Shown here piece by piece: positions 1-6,599 of a stretch of 8,076 nucleotides of DNA (the first letter of the stretch is position 1; every line of letters begins with the position of its first letter). Origin of the DNA: Dehalococcoidia bacterium. GTDB lineage: Bacteria; Chloroflexota; Dehalococcoidia; Dehalococcoidales; DAOWJH01. Under the pieces are notes generated by a model. It saw only the letters and a program-made list of their open reading frames with translations, did not search any database and was not told where the DNA came from. The translations under genes and the position numbers were made by a program. The stretch is from positions 1 to 8,076 of the forward strand of contig DAOWJH010000018.1 in the NCBI GenBank assembly GCA_030640495.1. The letters are read 5' to 3'.

Positions 1-1914
1 GTTAAGGAGATTGAACGGGTAATTCAGATTCTCAGCCGCCGGACTAAGAACAACCCAGCTCTTATCGGTGCGCCAGGAGTGGGAAAGACGGCAATAGTTG
101 AGGGCTTGGCTCACCGCATTGTAGCCAGTGATGTTCCTGAGACTTTAGAGGGAAAGCGGTTGATAACACTGGATATAGGGGCGTTGGTAGCTGGGACAAA
201 GTACCGGGGCGAGTTTGAAGAACGGCTAAAGAAGGTTATAGAGGAGATAAAAACTGCAGGAAACTGCGTACTCTTTATTGACGAGTTCCACACCATGGTG
301 GGAGCCGGAGCAGCTGAGGGGGCAGTTGACGCAGCTAATATCCTCAAACCTTCCCTGGCACGAGGCGAATTGCAGTGTATTGGCGCAACTACCCTTGACG
401 ACTACCGTAAATATGTTGAGCGGGATGCTGCCCTGGAGCGCCGCTTCCAGCCTGTCTTAGTCGAGGAGCCTTCCGTTGAGGAAACCTTGGAGATTTTACG
501 TGGGATTAAGGAGCGCTATGAGGAGCATCACCACCTAACGATAAGTGATGAGGCGCTGAGTTCAGCAGCAACACTAGCTTCCAGATACATACCCGACCGT
601 TTTCTGCCTGATAAAGCTATTGACCTAGTTGATGAAGCGGCATCAAGGGTAATGATTAAACACAGGACTGTACCTATTACCCTGAAGGAAGCCAGGCAAG
701 TTGAGGATAGTATGCGTAAGGATAAGGAGGCTGCCCTAGCTACACAGCAGTATGATTATGCCGCTGAGCTGCGCAACCGGGAGATCCAAATTGAAGAGAA
801 AATAAAGAGGATGAAAGAGGAGTGGCGGGCTAAGCAGGAGCAAGAGAAGCCGGCAGTAACCGCTGAAAACATCGCTGAAGTAGTGAGCATGTGGACAGGG
901 ATTCCAGTGGTACAGTTGGCGAGCGATGAGACCAGCCGCCTGCTTAATATGGAGGAGGTGTTACATCACCGCATTATTGGTCAGGATGAGGCTATTGGTA
1001 TTGTGGCTAAGGCAGTAAGGCGAGCACGAGCTGGGATTAAAGACCCAAGGCACCCTATAGGCAACTTTATCTTTCTAGGTCCAACCGGTGTCGGTAAGAC
1101 AGAGCTGGTCAGAGCCTTAGCTGAGTTTATGTTTGGCAGTGAGGATACCCTAATCCGGCTTGACATGTCTGAGTTTATGGAGAGACATACTGTAGCCCGA
1201 TTGGTTGGAGCCCCGCCAGGATATGTTGGCTATGACGAAGGTGGGCAATTAACTGAGGCAGTGAGGCGTAAGTCATATTGCTGCATACTCCTTGACGAAA
1301 TTGAAAAGGCTCACCCTGATGTGTTTAATATATTGCTCCAGATATTTGATGATGGCCACCTGGCTGATGCCAAGGGTCGCCGGGTTGATTTCCGCAATAG
1401 CATTATCGTTATGACCAGCAATATCGGGGCTGAGCTAATCAGGAAAGGCACCACCATTGGTTTTGCCACTCACAGCGATGAGACTAAAAGCCAGGAGCAG
1501 GCTTATGATAGGATGAAGGAGAAACTGCTTGGTGAATTAAAGAAGACATTCCGCCCTGAGTTTCTCAATCGTGTTGACGGTGTGGTTGTATTTCACTCCC
1601 TGACCAAGGAGCACATCCGAAAGATTGTTGATTTAATGCTAGTTTCAGCAACCCAGCAACTGGCTGAGAAGGAGATAAAATTAGGGGTAACCGATGCGGT
1701 TAGGAATTTTTTGGGTGAGAAGGGTTATGACCAGGTCTTCGGGGCTCGTCCCCTACGCCGGGTGATTCAAGACATGGTTGAAGATAAACTCTCAGAGAGT
1801 CTGCTCCGCGGCGAATTCCAGTCGGGGGATACTGTTGTTGTTGACCTCAAAGGAGAGGAAATTGTAGTGCATCCAGTAGCTGCAGAAGCATTGCTGGGAG
1901 ATGGTAAGCCATAA
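1..1914 (+). CDS. clpC: ATP-dependent Clp protease ATP-binding subunit ClpC (5' partial)
   Basis: AAA+ unfoldase that feeds proteins to the ClpP peptidase in the cytoplasm. The frame is open from base 1, so the gene is cut by the window edge; 637 residues are present, and the N-terminal Clp repeat domain (roughly the first 170-190 residues of a ~810-residue protein) is missing. Numbering from the first codon: Walker A of the first ATPase is GAPGVGKT at 23-30, and Walker B ends in LFIDE near 91-95. A short middle segment around 240-270 looks like a UVR-type coiled region, which marks ClpC rather than ClpB (ClpB has a much longer middle domain). The second ATPase has GPTGVGKT at 360-367 and LLDE ending at 433. 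An IGF tripeptide after the SNIGAEL motif matches the ClpP-docking loop. The GTG at 79 lies inside Walker A and is not a start. A hairpin terminator candidate follows. ClpC identity is strong. Confidence 0.95.
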   Translation, partial: VKEIERVIQILSRRTKNNPALIGAPGVGKTAIVEGLAHRIVASDVPETLEGKRLITLDIGALVAGTKYRGEFEERLKKVIEEIKTAGNCVLFIDEFHTMVGAGAAEGAVDAANILKPSLARGELQCIGATTLDDYRKYVERDAALERRFQPVLVEEPSVEETLEILRGIKERYEEHHHLTISDEALSSAATLASRYIPDRFLPDKAIDLVDEAASRVMIKHRTVPITLKEARQVEDSMRKDKEAALATQQYDYAAELRNREIQIEEKIKRMKEEWRAKQEQEKPAVTAENIAEVVSMWTGIPVVQLASDETSRLLNMEEVLHHRIIGQDEAIGIVAKAVRRARAGIKDPRHPIGNFIFLGPTGVGKTELVRALAEFMFGSEDTLIRLDMSEFMERHTVARLVGAPPGYVGYDEGGQLTEAVRRKSYCCILLDEIEKAHPDVFNILLQIFDDGHLADAKGRRVDFRNSIIVMTSNIGAELIRKGTTIGFATHSDETKSQEQAYDRMKEKLLGELKKTFRPEFLNRVDGVVVFHSLTKEHIRKIVDLMLVSATQQLAEKEIKLGVTDAVRNFLGEKGYDQVFGARPLRRVIQDMVEDKLSESLLRGEFQSGDTVVVDLKGEEIVVHPVAAEALLGDGKP

Positions 1915-1944
1915 AATCATGACAGATAAGGTCAGGGTGGAACA

Positions 1945-1986
1945 AAAAGGGCGGGAAAACGAGATAGATGAAACAACCGCCCTTTT
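1945..1986 (+). terminator. Probable rho-independent terminator after clpC
   Basis: AAAAGGGCGG at 1945-1954 is perfectly complementary to CCGCCCTTTT at 1977-1986, giving a 10-bp stem that ends in four Ts followed by AATT. It lies 31 bases after the clpC stop and before the decarboxylase genes, so it would separate the two units. The 22-base loop is longer than usual and the T run is short, so termination may be partial. Confidence 0.55.
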
Positions 1987-2029
1987 AATTCGCCTAAAAT
2001 AGACAGGAGATAAAAATCGGGGTAAAGAT

Positions 2030-2194
2030 ATGGGAGTAGATTGGGGTTTTGCTGGACAAGTTGGCGGTGTTGGCTTTGGTATGGTCTTCGCCTTGCTAAT
2101 TATTCTAGCTGTGGTTATATGGCTAACAGGGCTGGTGGTTACTAAAACTAGCACCGGCAAGGCTGAAACTGGTGACAAGAAGGAGGGAAATTAG
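2030..2194 (+). CDS. OadG-like gamma subunit of sodium-pumping decarboxylase (54 aa)
   Basis: Small membrane protein, translated here by eye: it starts MGVDWGFAGQ and ends in the charged tail TGDKKEGN. One hydrophobic helix covers about residues 13-37 and begins GFGMVFALL, the pattern typical of OadG/MmdD gamma subunits, which anchor and assemble the alpha and beta subunits of sodium-translocating decarboxylases. It is shorter than classical OadG (about 80 residues) and lacks the Pro/Ala linker and metal-binding tail. GGGGT at 2019-2023 is a reasonable ribosome site six bases before the ATG. The stop falls three bases before the biotin carrier start and 239 bases before the beta subunit, so the three form one operon. 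Assignment relies on the helix pattern plus context; the sequence alone would be weak. Confidence 0.75.
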   Translation: MGVDWGFAGQVGGVGFGMVFALLIILAVVIWLTGLVVTKTSTGKAETGDKKEGN

Positions 2195-2197
2195 AAA

Positions 2198-2419
2198 TTG
2201 GCACAAGAAATTATAGAAGTTCCCCTAACCGGTAAGATTACCAGTGTAGAGGTTAAAGTAGGGGATAAGGTTAAAGAGGGAGATGTCATCTGTTTTATTG
2301 AATCAATGAAAATGGAGAACCCTATTTTGGATCCGGTAGACGGTACCATTGTTCAGATAAATGTTACTCCAGAGCAAATAGTTAAGCCTGGCGAGACAAT
2401 AGCCATTATAGAGTATTAA
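2198..2419 (+). CDS. Biotin carrier protein of biotin-dependent decarboxylase (73 aa)
   Basis: Stand-alone biotinyl domain. The motif ESMKMENP (about residues 35-42) contains the MKM tripeptide whose central Lys is biotinylated. The flanking V.VGDKVKEGD and DGTIVQI..TPEQIVKPGE segments are the two symmetric halves of the flattened beta-barrel fold. In this family the biotin arm carries CO2 from the carboxyltransferase to the membrane beta subunit. The protein is essentially the bare domain, without the Pro/Ala linker of many OadA/MmdC carriers. The start is TTG, chosen because AAGGAGGG at 2180-2187 lies 10 bases upstream and because it follows the gamma subunit stop by three bases; no ATG is available before the domain. 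An acyl-CoA carboxylase carrier is the alternative, but the gamma and beta neighbours argue for a decarboxylase pump. Confidence 0.88.
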   Translation: MAQEIIEVPLTGKITSVEVKVGDKVKEGDVICFIESMKMENPILDPVDGTIVQINVTPEQIVKPGETIAIIEY

Positions 2420-2433
2420 AAGGTTGGTGACGG

Positions 2434-3801
2434 GTGTTCGGTCTTTTTGAAAGCGGGTTCCAGCTTTTTTCTTGGGGCAACGCTCTAATGTTGCTTATTG
2501 GGGGGGCTCTAATCTACTTGGGAATTGCCAAGAAGATGGAGCCCCTGTTACTAGTCCCCATAGGTTTCGGCATACTACTAGTTAATCTACCTCTTGGCGG
2601 CTTGATGGATTACGAACTACAGATAACCAACACCACCGGGGTACCAGCCAAGGTTATCAGTATAGAGGTGGATGAAACCAGTAAGATTGGGGAAAACGAT
2701 GTCATCCTACAATTAGACTCAGGGGAAATATTAGCTCCAATCTATGGCAGGATTAAGCAAGTTGAAGTTTCACCGGGTCAGGAGGTCGCCCCCGGTGAGA
2801 TAGTAGCTACAATGATAACCACTGCCCAGACTGACCAGGCAAGGTTACCAACCAAGCCAATGGGTTTACTATCTAGAATATTTGCCTATGGGATTATGTG
2901 GCAGGTAATACCACCTCTCATTTTCCTCTGCCTGGGGGCACTGACTGACTTTGGTCCGATGATAGCTAATCCCAAAACCCTGCTGCTTGGGGCTGCTGCG
3001 CAATTTGGGGTTTATTTTGCCTTTTTTGCTGCTTTAGCTACCAACCTCTTCGTGCCAGATGGGTTCACAATAGCCGAGGCAGCCTCCATCGGGATAATCG
3101 GCGGGGCTGAGGGCCCAACTACAATCTATGTTACCTCCTTCCTTGCTCCTCACATAATAGGTGCTACCGCCGTAGCCTGCTATACCTACATGGCGCTGGT
3201 ACCTATTATCCAGCCACCGATAATAAAGTTGCTCACCACCAAGACAGAGCGGGCTATATATATGAAACCGCAAATGCGTGAGGTGGCATCGCTGGAGAAA
3301 ATAATATTTCCTTTAATCACCGCGGTGATTGTCATATTATTTGTTCCCATGTCAGCCCCCCTTATTGGCATGTTTATGGTTGGCAACCTGTTTATGACCT
3401 GTGGTGTTACTGACAGGCTTAGCAAGACTGCCCAAACTACGCTCATAGACATACTGACCATATTTCTCACTCTATGTATCGGAGCCACTATGACTGCTGG
3501 GAATTTCCTTCAGCCAAAAACTTTGCTAGTCCTCTTTTTAGGGGTGGTGGCATTTGCCACAGCTACCGCAGCCGGCGTTTTGATGGCTAAATTGATGAAC
3601 CTCTTTTCCAAGCAGAAGATTAATCCTATGATAGGTGCTGCCGGGGTATCGGCAGTGCCCATGGCAGCCAGAGTAGTGCAGGTAATGGGTCAGAAGGCAA
3701 ACCCCAAAAACTTCCTCTTAATGCATGCTATGGGTCCTAATGTAGCCGGGGCTATTGGTGCTGCCATTGCCGGTGGTGTGTTCTTAGGTATGGTCGGCTG
3801 A
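2434..3801 (+). CDS. Sodium-translocating decarboxylase beta subunit (OadB/MmdB/GcdB family) with inserted lipoyl-like domain
   Basis: Polytopic membrane protein that decarboxylates carboxybiotin and couples this to sodium export. Family signatures: EPLLLVPIGFG (about 36-46), TDFGPMIANP (171-180), GLGAAAQFG-like region near 184-192, YTYMALVPIIQPP (from 250), and NPMIGAAGVSAVPMAAR (397-413). The last carries the equivalents of Klebsiella OadB Asn373, Gly377, Ser382 and Arg389; Tyr252 matches Tyr229. Two oddities stand out. First, residues 58-142 are extra relative to classical OadB and resemble a biotinyl/lipoyl barrel (V.SIEVDETSKIGENDVI, then APIYGRIKQVEVSPGQEVAPGE) lacking the attachment Lys turn; this explains the 455-residue length against about 375-435. 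Second, the motif GGADGPT reads GGAEGPT, placing Glu226 where the essential sodium-site Asp203 normally sits. The start is GTG, with AAAAGG 10 bases upstream. No alpha subunit is nearby, so oxaloacetate, methylmalonyl-CoA and glutaconyl-CoA all remain possible substrates. Confidence 0.93.
   Translation: MFGLFESGFQLFSWGNALMLLIGGALIYLGIAKKMEPLLLVPIGFGILLVNLPLGGLMDYELQITNTTGVPAKVISIEVDETSKIGENDVILQLDSGEILAPIYGRIKQVEVSPGQEVAPGEIVATMITTAQTDQARLPTKPMGLLSRIFAYGIMWQVIPPLIFLCLGALTDFGPMIANPKTLLLGAAAQFGVYFAFFAALATNLFVPDGFTIAEAASIGIIGGAEGPTTIYVTSFLAPHIIGATAVACYTYMALVPIIQPPIIKLLTTKTERAIYMKPQMREVASLEKIIFPLITAVIVILFVPMSAPLIGMFMVGNLFMTCGVTDRLSKTAQTTLIDILTIFLTLCIGATMTAGNFLQPKTLLVLFLGVVAFATATAAGVLMAKLMNLFSKQKINPMIGAAGVSAVPMAARVVQVMGQKANPKNFLLMHAMGPNVAGAIGAAIAGGVFLGMVG
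2614..2823 (+). other. Lipoyl/biotinyl-like domain inserted in the beta subunit
   Basis: Residues about 61-130 of the beta subunit align by eye with the neighbouring 73-residue biotin carrier: KVISIEVDETSKIGENDVI against KITSVEVKVGDKVKEGDVI, and YGRIKQVEVSPGQEVAPGE against DGTIVQINVTPEQIVKPGE. The central hairpin that holds ESMKMEN in the carrier is shortened to DSGEIL, so no residue could take biotin or lipoate. It sits between the N-terminal helix pair and the TDFGP region, where classical OadB has only a short loop. Confidence 0.7.
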
Positions 3802-3850
3802 GTTAACTATTTCGCCCCAGTCTAAATTTCTTTTCAACTCAAATTACCCC

Positions 3851-3879
3851 TTGCCTTATTGCTTAAAATCGGGTAAAGT
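3851..3879 (+). promoter_or_regulatory. Weak candidate promoter for radA
   Basis: TTGCCT (3851-3856) and TAAAGT (3874-3879) are 17 bases apart, each matching 4 of 6 consensus positions. Transcription would start about at the radA ATG (3886), which would make the message nearly leaderless. This agrees with the lack of a purine-rich ribosome site before that ATG. No hairpin terminator is seen after the beta subunit, so read-through from the decarboxylase operon is also possible. Confidence 0.25.
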
Positions 3880-3885
3880 CAATTT

Positions 3886-5286
3886 ATGAACAAATCAGAT
3901 AAATCCCACATCAGGACTATCTTTGTCTGTCAGCAATGCGGTAAGGAGAGCTTAAAATGGCTGGGACGCTGCCCTAATTGCCAGGAGTGGAACAGCTTTG
4001 TAGAGAAAACGATAACTGCCCCGACTTCTTCCTTCCAGCCTATTCCCTTGGCTAGCCCACCTCAAGAGTTATCTCAGGTGGTAATTGAAGCAGCAGACCG
4101 CTTTCCTCTTCCCATGGCTGAGCTTAACCGGGTGCTCGGTGGGGGGTTAGTATCTGGCTCTCTGGTGCTTATTAGCGGCGACCCCGGTATTGGCAAATCA
4201 ACCCTCCTGCTTCAGGCTTCAGCCCTGATGACGCAGGCTCAAGGTAAGGCGGTCTATGTTTCCGGTGAGGAAACACTGCATCAGATTAAGCTCAGGGCAG
4301 AGCGTCTGCGAATAAAGGGGGAGGGGCTTTACCTCCTGGCTGAGACTGAGCTTGAGGTTATCCTGAATCAGATTGAGGAATTATCACCCAGCCTGGTAGT
4401 CATTGATTCCATTCAGACTGTTTACCTCCCTGAGTTGGATACAGCACCGGGCAGTATAACTCAGGTGCGGGAGTGCACCCTACGGCTTATGCGCTGGGCA
4501 AAGCTCAGTGCAGTGCCTATTTTCATTGCTGGACATGTAACTAAGGATGGTGCCATCGCTGGTCCCCGGGTTCTGGAACACATTGTGGATGCGGTGCTTT
4601 ACCTTGAGGGCGAGCCGTTTAGTGCCTACCGCCTGCTGCGTTGTGTTAAAAACCGCTTTGGTTCTACTAATGAGGTTGGCATCTTTGAGATGAAAAGCGA
4701 GGGTCTAGTTGAGGTGGATAATCCATCACAGGTATTCCTGTCGCGACGGGGAAGCCAAGCAGTAGGCTCAGTGGTAGTGCCTACTCTTGAAGGTAGCCGC
4801 CCCTTGCTGGTTGAGATTCAAGCCCTGACCAATCCCACCAGCTTTGGCTTACCACGACGCACCGCTAACGGGGTTGACTTCGGTCGGCTGCTGCTGATTA
4901 CCGCTGTGCTGGCCAGACGAGTCGGCTTAAAGCTCGGCAATCAGGATATTATAGCTAATGTTACCGGTGGGTTTAAGATTGGAGAACCGGCAGCAGATTT
5001 AGGTATCGCTTTATCTATCGCCTCCAGCTTCCGTGACCTGGGGGTTGACCCCAGCCTAGTGGTGGTGGGGGAGGTGGGACTGAGCGGCGAGCTGAGAGCC
5101 GTCTCTCAGCTAGACAGGCGAGTAGCTGAAGCCGCCCGATTAGGCTTCAAGCGCTGTCTGGTGCCTAAGGTGGAAACCAAAGCCAGTTCTAAGGACATAG
5201 AGCTTATCCCAGCCAGCACCCTGAGGGAAGCAATAGGGGTGGGTCTGGTCAGGGGGGAGGCAAGAGATAGAACCGACGAAGATTAA
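3886..5286 (+). CDS. radA: DNA repair protein RadA/Sms
   Basis: RecA-like ATPase that acts as a DnaB-type helicase on recombination intermediates, extending strand exchange during repair or transformation. The domains are complete and in order: a four-Cys zinc finger (C15xxC18, C29xxC32), a RecA-type core with Walker A GDPGIGKST at 98-106 and Walker B ending in VVID174, the RadA-specific KNRFG motif at 255-259, and a C-terminal Lon-protease-like ring domain (about 285-450) with no evident protease function. At 466 residues it matches the family length. The ATG is chosen because the zinc finger begins 14 residues later as usual; there is no clear Shine-Dalgarno sequence before it. In Bacillus radA directly follows clpC, as it probably did here before the decarboxylase genes came between them. 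No terminator is evident after the stop. Confidence 0.96.
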   Translation: MNKSDKSHIRTIFVCQQCGKESLKWLGRCPNCQEWNSFVEKTITAPTSSFQPIPLASPPQELSQVVIEAADRFPLPMAELNRVLGGGLVSGSLVLISGDPGIGKSTLLLQASALMTQAQGKAVYVSGEETLHQIKLRAERLRIKGEGLYLLAETELEVILNQIEELSPSLVVIDSIQTVYLPELDTAPGSITQVRECTLRLMRWAKLSAVPIFIAGHVTKDGAIAGPRVLEHIVDAVLYLEGEPFSAYRLLRCVKNRFGSTNEVGIFEMKSEGLVEVDNPSQVFLSRRGSQAVGSVVVPTLEGSRPLLVEIQALTNPTSFGLPRRTANGVDFGRLLLITAVLARRVGLKLGNQDIIANVTGGFKIGEPAADLGIALSIASSFRDLGVDPSLVVVGEVGLSGELRAVSQLDRRVAEAARLGFKRCLVPKVETKASSKDIELIPASTLREAIGVGLVRGEARDRTDED

Positions 5287-5305
5287 ATGCGGTGACTTTT
5301 GGGAC

Positions 5306-5356
5306 TTGACAGACATGTATGATTAGTATACATTGTGGTTCCTTGTGGTGTATAAT
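5306..5356 (+). promoter_or_regulatory. hicBA promoter region with palindromic operator candidate
   Basis: A perfect TTGACA (-35) at 5306-5311 pairs with TACATT at 5329-5334 at 17-base spacing. Overlapping the spacer and -10 is the inverted repeat ATGTAT-N7-ATACAT (5315-5320 and 5328-5333), a good site for a dimeric autorepressor such as an antitoxin complex. A second perfect -10, TATAAT at 5351-5356, lacks a good -35 at the correct distance. The 5' untranslated region to hicB would be roughly 75-95 bases. Confidence 0.5.
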
Positions 5357-5436
5357 AGCATGGGGCAGGTAATAACGGTAAATAGCAGTATATAGGACTA
5401 TAGTATATTTGCGGGATAAGCAGGAAGGAGGTAAAA

Positions 5437-5739
5437 ATGAGTAAGGGAGAGAGGGCGCCTATAAAATTAAGAATCAACATCAATGTTGATTCTGATGAGG
5501 ATGGGTTCCATGCTTATTGTCCAATCCTTAAGGGTTTGCATACTTGTGGTAATACCGAAGAAGAAGCTGTGAATAATGCTGTAGAAGCGAGTCTAGCCTA
5601 TTTGGAGTCTATAATTAAACACGGTGAACCCTTCCCTGCGGGTATCTTGGTTGACCAAGAAAAGGAAGTTGAGGAAACGGTACCCCGTCGTATAGGTCAC
5701 CATCAACATGTACAAACTTTGGAGTTAGCACCTGCGTGA
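5437..5739 (+). CDS. hicB: HicB-like antitoxin
   Basis: Type II antitoxin of the HicB family, which binds and blocks the HicA mRNA-cleaving toxin. Residues about 12-65 carry the HicB fold (a partial RNase H-like domain): FHAYCPILKGLHTCGNTEEE followed by AVNNAVEASLAYLE matches the family pattern of a strand, a Pro-x-hydrophobic-x-Gly turn, and a helix. The tail after about residue 70 (EVEETVPRRIGHHQH) shows no recognisable ribbon-helix-helix or HTH motif, so DNA binding at the upstream palindrome is not assured. The start has an excellent ribosome site, AAGGAGGT at 5425-5432. The stop overlaps the hicA start in GTGA. The antitoxin comes first, the reverse of the E. coli hicAB order. Confidence 0.88.
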   Translation: MSKGERAPIKLRININVDSDEDGFHAYCPILKGLHTCGNTEEEAVNNAVEASLAYLESIIKHGEPFPAGILVDQEKEVEETVPRRIGHHQHVQTLELAPA

Positions 5740-5990
5740 GGCTACCCAAAGACGTCTGGGACCAACTTAAGAACAAAACTGCCAATGACTTGATTTCAGC
5801 CTTAAGAAAAGATGGATGGGTTCTAGATGTAACAAGGGGAGCAGAACAAATATATAGGCATCCCACTGGAAAGCGTGTTTCTATCCATTATCACCCAAAG
5901 AAAACTTACGGTCAGAATTTATTAAAGGCGTTGCTTGCTGATATAGGTTGGTCAATAGATGATATGAAGAGGCTGAAATTCATTAAGTAA
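5736..5990 (+). CDS. hicA: HicA-like toxin, variant lacking the canonical catalytic His
   Basis: Small protein (84 residues) of the HicA/YcfA double-stranded RNA-binding-like fold: ISALRKDGWVLDVTRGAEQ, then HPTGKRVSIHYHPKK and a C-terminal LLKALLADIGW helix, in the order expected for HicA. HicA toxins cleave mRNA using a His in a G-S-H segment; here that segment reads RGAEQIYRHP, so Glu37 stands at the His position, although His42, His51 and His53 remain nearby. An extra N-terminal segment (about 15 residues) and a C-terminal DDMKRLKFIK tail extend beyond the minimal ~60-residue HicA. The GTG start overlaps the hicB stop by four bases, showing translational coupling. The toxin could use other residues, be a non-nuclease RNA binder, or be inactive. 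Confidence 0.82.
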   Translation: MRLPKDVWDQLKNKTANDLISALRKDGWVLDVTRGAEQIYRHPTGKRVSIHYHPKKTYGQNLLKALLADIGWSIDDMKRLKFIK

Positions 5991-6006
5991 TCTCACCTCT
6001 CAAATT

Positions 6007-6336
6007 CTAATCCACTATCGGTATCACACAAATCATCCGCAGAATCTCATTGCCATTGTTCTTGAAGCAGTGGTGTTCATTAGGCGGAACAAAAACACAG
6101 CTATCTTTCGCTATTGGAATTTCCCCCTTCTCACTTACCGCTACCCCCTGACCGGAAAGAATGTATACTTCGTGTTCCCAGGGGTGCTCATGGGAAGGAG
6201 TGGAGCTACCCGGCTCAATATCAAAGACACGCATACAGTAATTTGGTGCTCCCTTATCGGCACAGACAACCTCACGCTTAACTACTCCGGGTAATTCCTG
6301 GACAGCTTTAGTCTCTTGATAACTACTTACTATCAT
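6007..6336 (-). CDS. Small single-domain cupin protein
   Basis: Single beta-barrel cupin of 109 residues, function unknown. Motif 1 is PGSSTPSHEHPWEHEVYILSG, with probable metal ligands His49, His51 and Glu56. Motif 2 is PPNEHHCFKN, with the fourth ligand His89. A mononuclear metal site is therefore intact, as in cupins that act as dioxygenases, isomerases or metabolite sensors; substrate cannot be told. Read on the minus strand, GGGAGG (complement of 6343-6348) lies six bases before the ATG, fixing the start. It converges with hicA, leaving only 16 bases between the stops and no visible bidirectional terminator. It appears to be a monocistronic gene lying in the clpC-cysE order. Confidence 0.88.
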   Translation of the reverse strand: MIVSSYQETKAVQELPGVVKREVVCADKGAPNYCMRVFDIEPGSSTPSHEHPWEHEVYILSGQGVAVSEKGEIPIAKDSCVFVPPNEHHCFKNNGNEILRMICVIPIVD

Positions 6337-6365
6337 TATTAGCCTCCCTGTTTATTGTTGACATT

Positions 6366-6371
6366 ATTATA
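6366..6371 (-). promoter_or_regulatory. -10 box candidate for the cupin gene
   Basis: The minus strand reads TATAAT here, 30 bases before the cupin ATG, in an A/T-rich stretch. No good -35 is present at 16-18 bases; the best nearby hexamer is weak, so this is a partial promoter call. Confidence 0.35.
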
Positions 6372-6421
6372 TCAATTATCCATTTACCTAATATAGTCCC
6401 ATATTATTGATATTGTTTAGC

Positions 6422-6544
6422 AACCTATCCCCCTCTCCCTCAACGTAGTAGGTATTAGAAGAGAGTTAAAGAGAGGCGAAGCCTCTCTTATATTACCATT
6501 CCCCTTCCCCTTACTAAGGGGAAGGGGATACAGGGGATAGGGTT
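6422..6544. repeat. MITE-like intergenic repeat with inverted ends and two internal hairpins
   Basis: The outer ends are AACCTATCCCC (6422-6432) and GGGGATAGGGTT (6533-6544), inverted repeats that differ by one extra C. Inside are a 9-bp hairpin (arms 6469-6477 and 6481-6489, loop GAA) and a perfect 12-bp hairpin (arms 6501-6512 and 6516-6527, loop ACT) with strands of strictly pyrimidine and purine bases. No protein is encoded. It resembles non-autonomous intergenic elements dispersed in genomes; copy number cannot be seen here. A further 7-bp hairpin, TGAGGTT/AACCTCA (6566-6572 and 6580-6586), lies just downstream. The rest of 6337-6645 holds only A/T-rich spacer and the candidate promoters listed separately. 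Confidence 0.6.
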
Positions 6545-6599
6545 CTAAGCAAGTATCTAAGGGGGTGAGGTTAGTAAGCAACCTCATATTATTCAGTGG

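Noticed and set aside
1792..2178. 128-codon open frame on the minus strand
   Set aside because: It runs antisense through the clpC end, the terminator hairpin and the gamma subunit gene, and its translation is Ser/Pro/Thr-rich with no recognisable domain.
3034..3488. Two overlapping minus-strand frames inside the beta subunit gene
   Set aside because: Both are antisense to a strongly conserved membrane protein and show no family features or ribosome sites.
5387..5408. Direct repeat AGTATAT spaced 15 bases, before hicB
   Set aside because: Short A/T-rich repeats of this kind are expected by chance in this composition, and the spacing gives no clear operator symmetry.
5615..5866. Minus-strand frame across the hicB-hicA junction
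   Set aside because: It overlaps two well-supported coupled genes; composition is that of a shadow frame.
6358..6386. Plus-strand TTGACA at 6358-6363 as a promoter toward ispD
   Set aside because: There is no acceptable -10 at 16-18 bases, and the MITE-like hairpins would lie between it and ispD.
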